Translations under genes and position numbers: made by a program | Part shown: piece by piece, positions 1-4,250 of the stretch | Layout: each line of letters opens with the position of its first letter | How positions within the stretch are numbered: position 1 is the stretch's first letter | Notes under the pieces: model-generated | What the model was told of the DNA's origin: nothing | Seen by the model: the letters and a program-made list of their open reading frames with translations, nothing else | The model's database searches: none | Source of the DNA: Bacillota bacterium | GTDB lineage: Bacteria; Bacillota; Bacilli; Lactobacillales; Enterococcaceae | Direction of reading: 5' to 3' | DNA: 5,041 bases | Assembly: GCA_023389005.1 (NCBI GenBank) | Contig: JAEWFE010000117.1 | Location: 1-5,041 of the forward strand

Positions 1-461
1 CACTATTAGACTTAACCAAAGTGGACGCTCGAATTGAACCAGGTGCGTTTATCCGTGACCAAGCTGTTATCGGAAAAAATGCTGTCGTCATGATGGGCGC
101 CGTGATTAATATTGGTGCCGTAGTAGGTGAAGAGACCATGATTGATATGGGTGCCATTTTAGGTGCCCGCGCGACAGTAGGCAAACGTGCCCATATCGGT
201 GCGGGTGCTGTGTTGGCCGGCGTCTTAGAACCACCTTCAGCAAGTCCAGTGATTGTGGAAGACAATGTGTTAGTCGGCGCCAATGCAGTTGTACTAGAAG
301 GTGTGCGCATTGGTGAAGGTGCAGTGGTTGCTGCGGGTGCTGTCGTAACTGAAGATGTGCCAGCTGGTGCGGTAGTTGCGGGTAGTCCTGCCAAAATTAT
401 CAAGATGAAAGACGAAAAAACGATTAGCAAAACGGAATTCCTAGATGATTTACGTAAATAA
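1..461 (+). CDS. dapH: DapH, tetrahydrodipicolinate N-acetyltransferase (5' truncated by window edge)
   Basis: The enzyme moves an acetyl group from acetyl-CoA to 2,3,4,5-tetrahydrodipicolinate. This is the first step of the acetylase branch of diaminopimelate/lysine synthesis, in the cytoplasm, feeding peptidoglycan and lysine. The visible 152 residues are left-handed beta-helix hexapeptide repeats (IGKNAV, IGAVVG, VGKRAHIGAGAV, VLVGANAVVLEGVRIGEGAVVAAGAVV). They also hold the family signatures ARIEPGAFIRDQ, MMGAVINIGAVVGEETMIDM and VLAGVLEPPSASPV, the last being the usual DapH loop, and end with AGSPAKIIK and a charged tail. The reading frame is open to base 3 without a start, and family members are about 230-236 aa, so roughly the first third lies outside the window. 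The GTG at 21 is an internal valine, not a start. A strong terminator follows 10 bases after the stop, so dapH ends its transcript; no deacetylase gene follows. Confidence 0.96.
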   Translation, partial: LLDLTKVDARIEPGAFIRDQAVIGKNAVVMMGAVINIGAVVGEETMIDMGAILGARATVGKRAHIGAGAVLAGVLEPPSASPVIVEDNVLVGANAVVLEGVRIGEGAVVAAGAVVTEDVPAGAVVAGSPAKIIKMKDEKTISKTEFLDDLRK

Positions 462-469
462 AGTGATTG

Positions 470-507
470 AGGTCAAGTAGAAAAAGTCGCTACTTGGCCT
501 TCTTTTT
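470..507 (+). terminator. Rho-independent terminator of dapH
   Basis: A 10-bp stem, GGTCAAGTAG (471-480) with CTACTTGGCC (490-499), includes one G-U pair and closes a 9-base loop. It is followed by TTCTTTTT. A470 can add one more pair with T500. It ends dapH transcription just before the first copy of the 88-bp direct repeat. Confidence 0.9.
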
Positions 508-594
508 ATAACAGTTACCAGCAGAAGTAGCAAAAGGGTTATAGATAGGCAGATTAGATAACGTGAAGAATTTCAGTCGGAAATAAATTTTCTT
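507..594. repeat. 88-bp direct repeat, copy 1 (left flank of TA module)
   Basis: This stretch matches 1676-1763 at 85 of 88 positions by eye, at a constant offset of 1,169 bases. The three differences all lie in the right half, and the first 57 or so bases are identical. It starts on the last T of the dapH terminator and ends at TTTTCTT, after which the two copies diverge. The repeat contains small internal inversions (ATAAC, GTTAT, ATAAC) but no obvious promoter. No transposase gene lies between the copies, so it is not a standard insertion sequence end. It may be an integration or duplication footprint, or a dispersed intergenic repeat. Confidence 0.9.
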
Positions 595-617
595 GTCTGT
601 TATATAATTTATAATGT

Positions 618-652
618 TTGAAATTGACACCACTTTTGGTATAATATATACA
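618..652 (+). promoter_or_regulatory. Overlapping sigma-A promoters for antitoxin RNA and toxin
   Basis: There are two overlapping matches. The first is TTGAAA (618-623), a 16-base spacer and TATAAT (640-645) with an extended -10 TG at 637-638. The second is a perfect TTGACA (624-629), a 17-base spacer and TATACA (647-652). Either would start transcription about 652-660, immediately before the first antitoxin unit. This is the strongest promoter in the module, as expected when antitoxin RNA must exceed toxin mRNA. Confidence 0.8.
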
Positions 653-752
653 GAGGTAGTCGGAGAGTAATACCGACTGAAAAAAGATAATACTCTCAAG
701 TTGATGAAGTCGTAAGGGTCGCGACTCTAAAAAGAAAGACCCTTTTTTTGTA
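653..752 (+). ncRNA. Type III antitoxin RNA, two tandem 50-nt pseudoknot units
   Basis: The likely role is a ToxI-type RNA antitoxin: repeat units cut out by the downstream RNase that bind and block it. Unit 1 (653-702) and unit 2 (703-752) both begin GAnGnAGTCG. In unit 1, stem 1 pairs AGTCGG (658-663) with CCGACT (673-678). Its loop AGAGTA (664-669) pairs with downstream TACTCT (691-696), giving an H-type pseudoknot with a 12-base A-rich third loop. In unit 2, stem 1 pairs AGTCG (708-712) with CGACT (722-726). Its loop AAGGGTC (714-720) pairs with GACCCTT (738-744), across an 11-base A-rich loop. Stem 2 sequences differ between units but stay complementary within each. Position (strong promoter, repeats, terminator, toxin) is the canonical type III order. 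Exact processing sites cannot be read. Confidence 0.8.
714..749 (+). terminator. Terminator between antitoxin RNA and toxin gene
   Basis: A 7-bp stem, AAGGGTC (714-720) with GACCCTT (738-744), is followed by seven Ts (743-749). Known type III loci have such a terminator between antitoxin and toxin, letting only a fraction of transcripts read through. Here its arms are the same bases as stem 2 of the second pseudoknot unit. Confidence 0.75.
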
Positions 753-770
753 TTTATAGAGGTATAATTT

Positions 771-1313
771 ATGTCAAAAATTAATAAAAATAGTCTATAT
801 TTTCATCTACTAACTCAAGACTACTTTGATACTTATCAGAATTTAGATGAATTTCAAAAAGATAATGAACGTGGTCATGGTGTGATGATTCTTGATATTA
901 ATAATTTATTAATTGCAATCCCTCTACGATCTGGTATTTCTGAAAACCTTAGAAGTGCAAGACATTTATTTCCTTATACGACTTATAGACGTTATGATGG
1001 GAAAATATGTTTAAAAGCTTTGGATTTTAGTAAATTAACTATTATAAAAGAAAAGCACATTGATAATTCAAGAATATATCATTTTAAAGATCCGAATGAA
1101 AAAAGATTCTATCTAAAAAATTCAAATCGTATTTTCTCCCGTGTTAAAAATTATGTTAATAAATATATTCAAATTTGTTCAAAAATTGAAAAAGGAGAGA
1201 ATGTAAAATTTAGAACATTAAATCCGTATAAATATAGTACACTACGAAATTTTCATAATGAACTAGGAATAAAAATTTCTAAAGAAGATTTTATCAATCA
1301 ACTAAAAATTTAG
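771..1313 (+). CDS. Type III toxin-antitoxin RNase toxin (ToxN/CptN/TenpN group, closest in feel to TenpN)
   Basis: This is probably a sequence-specific endoribonuclease that cuts mRNA, and its own antitoxin precursor, and is held inactive by the pseudoknot RNA encoded just upstream. It has 180 aa, in the size range of the ToxN/AbiQ, CptN and TenpN toxins. HGVMILDINNLLIAIPLRSGI (about 36-56) resembles the core strand plus I/A-PL-R/T-S segment of these toxins, and YSTLRNFHNELGI (155-167) resembles the TenpN C-terminal helix. That family match is from memory, without a search. Lysine and arginine are frequent, as expected for an RNA binder. The ATG at 771 has AGAGG (758-762) 8 bases upstream. 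The gene is visibly more AT-rich than dapH or yjdM, with many ATA, AGA and TTA codons, which suggests transfer. Such modules can act as abortive-infection phage defence. The context supports type III TA strongly; the subfamily is uncertain. Confidence 0.78.
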   Translation: MSKINKNSLYFHLLTQDYFDTYQNLDEFQKDNERGHGVMILDINNLLIAIPLRSGISENLRSARHLFPYTTYRRYDGKICLKALDFSKLTIIKEKHIDNSRIYHFKDPNEKRFYLKNSNRIFSRVKNYVNKYIQICSKIEKGENVKFRTLNPYKYSTLRNFHNELGIKISKEDFINQLKI

Positions 1314-1321
1314 TTATATAC

Positions 1322-1577
1322 GACATATCTATTGCCAGTGGAAATCGACTGTTTTCTTTTATGCAAAAAATTGCTAAAAATCATAAACCAGAAATGTAAA
1401 CGCTTATTTTATATCCCGAAAGCCCAAAACTATTCAACAAATGCGACGAGCGAACCATTCAACGTGATGATTTTGGTTATGCCTTTTATTTAACCGCTGA
1501 TTCAAAAAACGCCCAAAAATACAGTGACTAAAGTGGCAGAAAGGGTTTTGTCTATGCGGTCAAATGTTTTTGAATAA
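1322..1577 (+). pseudogene. Decayed gene remnant of unknown function
   Basis: One frame reads like protein but is broken. From 1322 it gives DIASIASGN-like text (DISIASGNRLFSFMQKIAKN), meets a stop at 1397-1399, then continues with TLILYPESPKLFNKCDERT and IQRDDFGYAFYLTADSKNAQ to a stop at 1529-1531. A +1 shift near 1520 continues it as TVTKVAERVLSMRSNVFE to a stop at 1575-1577. There is no start codon with a ribosome binding site. The amino acid make-up looks like a folded protein rather than random AT-rich sequence. I do not recognise the family. It lies inside the repeat-flanked segment, directly after the toxin, so it may be a relic of the element that carried the toxin, or of a former neighbour. 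Chance is possible, as the open stretches are short. Confidence 0.4.
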
Positions 1578-1675
1578 AGCACATGCAACAAAAATGAAAG
1601 GTAAATTTGACAGATTTTTGCTTGTTATATCAACCTTGATAGACTATTTTAGAGGTCACAAGTGTCAAAATCTCG
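1578..1675. other. Non-coding gap before repeat copy 2
   Basis: No open frame or terminator is seen here. The only structure is a perfect 14-base dyad, TATCAA-CC-TTGATA (1628-1641). A lone TTGACA at 1607-1612 has no -10 element at proper spacing. Confidence 0.4.
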
Positions 1676-1763
1676 TATAACAGTTACCAGCAGAAGTAGC
1701 AAAAGGGTTATAGATAGGCAGATTAGATAACGTAAAGAATTTAAGTCAGAAATAAATTTTCTT
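1676..1763. repeat. 88-bp direct repeat, copy 2 (right flank of TA module)
   Basis: This is the same orientation as copy 1, differing at three positions in the right half. It abuts the -35 hexamer of the yjdM promoter, whereas copy 1 abuts the dapH terminator. One repeat between dapH and yjdM would therefore make a complete ordinary intergenic region. Recombination between the copies would remove 1,169 bp including the whole TA module. Confidence 0.9.
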
Positions 1764-1791
1764 TGCAAGTCACCCTGTTTTCAAGTATATT
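1763..1791 (+). promoter_or_regulatory. Sigma-A promoter of yjdM
   Basis: TTGCAA (1763-1768), a 17-base spacer and TATATT (1786-1791) match the consensus well. Transcription should start about 1798, leaving a leader of some 37 bases with AGGAGG at 1824-1829. Confidence 0.75.
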
Positions 1792-1834
1792 AGAAATTAG
1801 GAAAAATAAAATAAAACAATTTTAGGAGGAATTT

Positions 1835-2167
1835 ATGGCTTTACCAAAATGTCCAATGTGTCAATCAGAATATACTTATGAGGATCGTGGGTTATTGATT
1901 TGCCCTGAATGCGGTCATGAATGGTCACCAGAAGATCAAGTCCAAGAAGAAGGCTTAGTCGTCCTTGATGCAAATGGCAATCAATTACAAGATGGCGATA
2001 CAGTCACTGTGATTAAGGATTTAAAAGTCAAAGGGGCTAGTGGCGCGATTAAACAAGGAACTAAGGTCAAAAACATTCGCTTAGTAGAAGGCGACCATAA
2101 CATTGACTGCAAAGTTGATGGCTTTGGTGCGATGAAATTAAAATCAGAATTTGTGAAGAAACTATAA
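1835..2167 (+). CDS. yjdM: YjdM/PhnA family zinc ribbon protein
   Basis: This is a small cytoplasmic zinc-binding protein of 110 aa, the usual length for YjdM (formerly called PhnA). Despite the old name it is not the phosphonoacetate hydrolase, and its biochemical role is unsettled. The N-terminal zinc ribbon has two cysteine pairs: CPMC at residues 6-9 and CPEC at 23-26. The C-terminal domain is highly conserved in the family, with DANGNQLQDGDTVTVIKDLK, VKGASGAIKQGTKVKNIRLV and EGDHNIDCKVDGFGAMKLKS running to the end. The ATG at 1835 follows a near-perfect AGGAGG with 5 bases between, so the start is firm. It has its own promoter just right of repeat copy 2. No clear terminator follows, and the yugP-like gene begins 76 bases downstream, so the two may be cotranscribed. 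Confidence 0.95.
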   Translation: MALPKCPMCQSEYTYEDRGLLICPECGHEWSPEDQVQEEGLVVLDANGNQLQDGDTVTVIKDLKVKGASGAIKQGTKVKNIRLVEGDHNIDCKVDGFGAMKLKSEFVKKL

Positions 2168-2169
2168 TC

Positions 2170-2223
2170 TTTCAAAAGCTGTTTACAAATTTTTCATACT
2201 TTTTTGGTAAACTATTCTTGAAA
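2170..2223. repeat. Nested inverted repeat between yjdM and yugP
   Basis: The outer arms are TTTCAA (2170-2175) and TTGAAA (2218-2223). The inner arms are GTTTAC (2181-2186) and GTAAAC (2207-2212), with five unpaired bases on each side between them and a T-rich 20-base loop. There is no T tract after the outer arm, so it is a weak terminator candidate. It could be an operator or an mRNA hairpin just before the yugP ribosome binding site. Confidence 0.4.
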
Positions 2224-2243
2224 ATTGATACGAGGTGAAAGGA

Positions 2244-2954
2244 ATGTATGGAATGTATCCGATGGGGTTTTTCTTTGATCCCACCTATATTTTAGTGATT
2301 ATCGGAATTATGCTATCCATGGCGGCTTCGGCTTATGTGAATAGTACTTACCGTAAATATGATGAAGTTTTGAGTAAAAAAGGTGTCACCGGGACGCAAG
2401 CTGCTCAGTATATCTTACAAAGTCAAGGTATTCATAATGTGGGTGTTCAAGGGATTGCGGGCGATTTGACTGATAATTATAATGCCCAAACTAAGATGTT
2501 GAGTTTATCCCAAGCTACAGCGCAATCGACTTCTGTTGCGGCAATTGGTGTGGCTGCTCATGAATGTGGTCATGCTGTACAAGATGCGAAAAATTATTTT
2601 CCATTGCGTTTGCGAGCAGGTATTGTACCGATTGTCAATATTGGTTCAACTTTGTCCATCCCATTGATTTTAATCGGGATTTTATTACGTGGGCAATTTT
2701 TGATTAACTTAGGCTTAATTGCATTTGCGTTAGTCTTTATTTTCCAATTAGTCACGTTGCCTGTCGAATTTGATGCTTCAAGAAGAGCGATTCAAATTTT
2801 AAGTGAAGGTGGCTTATTGGCTGAAGATGAATTGCCTATGGTGAAAAAAGTCTTAACCGCCGCTGCTTTAACTTATGTGGCTGCTGCAGTGAGTACCTTA
2901 CTTCAATTATTACGTTTATTTATTCTTTTTGGAAATAACAATCGCGACAACTAA
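2244..2954 (+). CDS. yugP: YugP-like zinc-dependent membrane metallopeptidase
   Basis: This is a putative neutral zinc metallopeptidase of the YugP family (Pfam Zn_peptidase_2), an integral membrane protein with unknown substrate. With the ATG at 2244 it has 236 aa, near the family's usual 225-235. The in-frame GTG at 2235 is less likely, because it lies inside the GAGGTG ribosome binding site (2232-2237) that serves 2244. A first membrane segment (about 13-28) leads into a soluble part with SKKGVTGTQAAQYIL. The zinc motif HECGH is at 106-110 (His106, Glu107, His110), with AVQDAKNYFPLRLR after it. Hydrophobic segments at about 126-148 and 152-170 precede LPVEFDASRRA (172-182), the conserved segment likely to supply the third zinc ligand (Glu175 or Asp177). 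A last hydrophobic stretch lies at about 205-229. All key residues are present. An imperfect terminator follows. Confidence 0.93.
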   Translation: MYGMYPMGFFFDPTYILVIIGIMLSMAASAYVNSTYRKYDEVLSKKGVTGTQAAQYILQSQGIHNVGVQGIAGDLTDNYNAQTKMLSLSQATAQSTSVAAIGVAAHECGHAVQDAKNYFPLRLRAGIVPIVNIGSTLSIPLILIGILLRGQFLINLGLIAFALVFIFQLVTLPVEFDASRRAIQILSEGGLLAEDELPMVKKVLTAAALTYVAAAVSTLLQLLRLFILFGNNNRDN

Positions 2955-2958
2955 AAGA

Positions 2959-3011
2959 CATTTTTGATGACTGGTAATAAAATAATTGTTTATCCAGTGA
3001 AAATGTTTTCT
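2959..3011 (+). terminator. Imperfect terminator after yugP
   Basis: The stem is built from CATTTT (2959-2964) with AAAATG (3000-3005), ACTGG (2970-2974) with CCAGT (2994-2998), and ATAAA (2977-2981) with TTTAT (2989-2993). Small bulges separate these parts, and TTTTCT follows. It is plausible but not strong. The right arm overlaps the -35 of the next promoter. Confidence 0.5.
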
Positions 3012-3025
3012 AATTGTGTTATAAT
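2997..3025 (+). promoter_or_regulatory. Extended -10 promoter of the small membrane protein gene
   Basis: A perfect TATAAT (3020-3025) is preceded by the extended TG at 3017-3018. A partial -35 GTGAAA (2997-3002) lies at 17-base spacing. Transcription should start about 3032, leaving a leader of about 23 bases. Confidence 0.7.
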
Positions 3026-3054
3026 AAAGAAAAATGTGAATTGGAGTGAAGGTT

Positions 3055-3399
3055 ATGAAAACATCTACAAAAATTGCATTAGGTATCAGCACCACTTTAG
3101 TAGCTGGGGTAATTACTTCGGTGATTGTGGCAGATAAAGTGATCACAAAGGTTAAAAAAGTTCAAAACCGCAAAAAAGTGAAAAAGTTTGTGGACGATAA
3201 GTTAAATGGCAATGCTTTTGTTGGCGATATGGTGGACCGTCTAAGTGATAAAGATATTGAGTCGTTAATCAATATCGGTAAAAAAATTGGTGAAAGCCAG
3301 GCACAGTTATCTACTTATGGCGAATCAGTTAAAAATGCGACTAGCCAAGCCAAAGATAAAGTAGGTTCGGTCATTAAACAAATCAAAATCAAATACTAG
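3055..3399 (+). CDS. Small N-terminally anchored membrane protein of unknown function
   Basis: I do not recognise a named family. The 114-aa product starts MKTSTKIALGISTTLVAGVI, a short positive N-terminus and then a single hydrophobic helix (about 7-27) that could be an anchor or an uncleaved signal. A strongly basic stretch rich in lysine follows (about 28-47, with KKVQNRKKVKK). The rest is charged and helical, with acidic and lysine-rich segments (DMVDRLSDKDIESLINIGKK) and an amphipathic, possibly coiled tail. No cysteines, no lipobox and no sorting motif are seen. The basic patch just after the helix predicts that the bulk lies in the cytoplasm. The ATG at 3055 is preferred because GGAG (3043-3046) lies 8 bases upstream; the in-frame GTG at 3046 overlaps that site. 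It is a single-gene unit with its own promoter and terminator. Confidence 0.85.
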   Translation: MKTSTKIALGISTTLVAGVITSVIVADKVITKVKKVQNRKKVKKFVDDKLNGNAFVGDMVDRLSDKDIESLINIGKKIGESQAQLSTYGESVKNATSQAKDKVGSVIKQIKIKY

Positions 3400-3407
3400 T
3401 ACAGTTA

Positions 3408-3437
3408 GTCTCAAGAAATGCTCTTGGGACTTTTCTT
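3408..3437 (+). terminator. Strong rho-independent terminator before tadA
   Basis: A 9-bp stem, GTCTCAAGA (3408-3416) with TCTTGGGAC (3422-3430), contains one G-U pair and has a 5-base loop. TTTTCTT follows. It ends the upstream membrane-protein transcript 21 bases before the tadA start. Confidence 0.88.
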
Positions 3438-3458
3438 ATAAGAAGTTAGGATGAGAAG

Positions 3459-3983
3459 ATGGAAAAAAGGAGCAGTCTGACCCAAGAACAAAAAGAGTAT
3501 TTCATGAAAGAAGCCATCAAAGAAGCGAAAAAAGCGGAACAAATGGCAGAAGTTCCCATCGGAGCGGTCGTGGTTTATCAAGGTGAAATCATAGGGCGCG
3601 GACATAATCAAAGAGAATCTACGCAACAAGCTGCAGCCCATGCAGAGATGTTTGCTATTCAAGAGGCTTGTGAAAAGGTCGGCAGTTGGCGTTTAGAGAA
3701 CAGTCAATTATTTGTGACTTTAGAGCCTTGTGTGATGTGTAGTGGAGCCCTTCAGTTAGCCCGTGTTGAAGAAATCTATTTCGGGGCATTTGATCCAAAA
3801 GGTGGGGCATGTGGTTCTTTATTAAATATTGCTACCGATGAACGCTTTAATCATTGGAGCTATGTCGAATCAGGGATTTTAGCTGAGGAATGTGGCCAGT
3901 TATTATCACAATTTTTTAAAAAGCTAAGAGAAGCAAAAAAATTACGAAAAAAGGCTAGTCATTCACCAGAAAATAGTATATAA
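3459..3983 (+). CDS. tadA: TadA, tRNA-specific adenosine deaminase
   Basis: TadA deaminates adenosine 34 of tRNA-Arg(ACG) to inosine, so one tRNA can read CGU, CGC and CGA codons. It acts in the cytoplasm as a zinc-dependent homodimer and is essential in most bacteria. The 174-aa product has the full cytidine-deaminase-like signature: HAE at 61-63 (zinc ligand His61, proton shuttle Glu63) and PCVMC at 90-94 (zinc ligands Cys91 and Cys94). It also has the TadA-typical VPIGAVVV (32-39), the GRGHN loop (46-50) and FDPKGGACGSL. A lysine-rich tail ends the protein. AGGATG (3448-3453) serves the ATG at 3459. The N-terminus is a few residues longer than in Bacillus relatives. No promoter is obvious between the preceding terminator and this start. 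Downstream, ffs begins within ten bases of the stop, the order known from Bacilli. Confidence 0.97.
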   Translation: MEKRSSLTQEQKEYFMKEAIKEAKKAEQMAEVPIGAVVVYQGEIIGRGHNQRESTQQAAAHAEMFAIQEACEKVGSWRLENSQLFVTLEPCVMCSGALQLARVEEIYFGAFDPKGGACGSLLNIATDERFNHWSYVESGILAEECGQLLSQFFKKLREAKKLRKKASHSPENSI

Positions 3984-3984
3984 T
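3956..3984 (+). promoter_or_regulatory. Promoter of ffs, inside the end of tadA
   Basis: A perfect TATAAT (3979-3984) covers the tadA stop codon TAA (3981-3983). A four-of-six -35, TAGTCA (3956-3961), sits at 17-base spacing. The predicted start about 3990-3992 agrees with the expected 5' end of the SRP RNA. Confidence 0.7.
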
Positions 3985-3989
3985 AGGTT

Positions 3990-4086
3990 TTGCCGTTATG
4001 GCTAGGACAATGGGAAGCTTGTGAAGCGTGTCAGGTCTGGAAGGAAGCAGCACTAAGCATGTCTTTCCATGTGTCTGATTGATTAC
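3990..4086 (+). ncRNA. ffs: Small signal recognition particle RNA (4.5S/scRNA type)
   Basis: This RNA pairs with Ffh to form the signal recognition particle, which brings ribosomes making membrane proteins to FtsY and the Sec translocon. The diagnostic domain IV core GTCAGGTCTGGAAGGAAGCA (4030-4049), with its GGAA tetraloop and the asymmetric AGCAG side, is unmistakable. Flanking arms pair as expected for a long hairpin: GTG (4028-4030) with CAC (4050-4053 region), GCTT (4017-4020) with AAGC (4055-4058), and AGGACAATGGGAAG (4004-4017) with CTTTCCATGTGTCT (4063-4076). It is about 95 bases, the short form without an Alu domain. The ends are inferred from the promoter, the outer pairing and the terminator, and may be off by several bases. 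Confidence 0.95.
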
Positions 4087-4114
4087 ATCAGTATTGACTG
4101 GTGTATTTTTTTTT
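4084..4114 (+). terminator. Terminator of ffs
   Basis: A 9-bp stem, TACATCAGT (4084-4092) with ACTGGTGTA (4097-4105), contains one G-U pair and a 4-base loop. Nine Ts follow. This is the strongest terminator in the window. Confidence 0.92.
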
Positions 4115-4115
4115 G

Positions 4116-4139
4116 CTTTCAAAGTGATTTTTTTGAAAG
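4116..4139. repeat. Perfect 8-bp inverted repeat after ffs
   Basis: CTTTCAAA (4116-4123) and TTTGAAAG (4132-4139) enclose an 8-base loop, directly after the ffs terminator. No T run follows on either strand, so it is not a good terminator. Its role is unknown. Confidence 0.35.
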
Positions 4140-4200
4140 ACTTCTATATGTTTTACAGTTATGATATTTAAATCGAGTTTTACAATAATGAATGCTAAAT

Positions 4201-4235
4201 AACGCCACCTCATCAAGTAAGATTAAGTGGTGTTT
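4201..4235 (-). terminator. Probable terminator of the reverse-strand gene
   Basis: Arms AACGCCAC (4201-4208) and GTGGTGTT (4227-4234) pair over 8 bp with one G-U and an 18-base loop. It lies 16 bases past the stop of the reverse gene. The reverse-strand tail GTTATTT is weak; the forward side has TTTCTTT, so it may act in both directions. Confidence 0.5.
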
Positions 4236-4250
4236 CTTTATGCATCGTGC

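Noticed and set aside
21..461. GTG at 21 as a real start giving a 146-aa protein
   Set aside because: The frame is open upstream to the window edge with DapH-like residues (LLDLTK), and there is no ribosome binding site.
490..699. Reverse-strand open frame of 69 aa across the terminator, repeat and promoter
   Set aside because: It overlaps a clear terminator, promoters and antitoxin RNA and has no ribosome binding site. Only its repeat-derived part is kept, as a separate observation.
653..752. CRISPR-like or simple tandem repeat reading of the two 50-nt units
   Set aside because: There are only two units and no constant spacer pattern. Similarity is concentrated in pairing positions, which fits structured RNA.
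653..770. Riboswitch or T-box leader before the 771 gene
   Set aside because: There is no T-box specifier or conserved TGGnACC-type motif and no known riboswitch core; tandem pseudoknots explain the structure better.
507..1763. Insertion sequence
   Set aside because: No transposase is seen, and the ends are direct rather than inverted repeats.
1981..2175. Reverse-strand frame inside yjdM
   Set aside because: It is the antisense shadow of a strongly conserved gene, with no start signals.
2916..3146. Reverse-strand frame over the yugP end and the next gene's start
   Set aside because: It crosses a promoter and the start of a forward gene, with no protein family features.
3411..3662. Reverse-strand frame over the terminator and the tadA start
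   Set aside because: It is antisense to tadA and begins in a terminator hairpin.
4116..4139. Second terminator after ffs
   Set aside because: The T run lies in the loop rather than after the stem, and a far stronger terminator is directly upstream.
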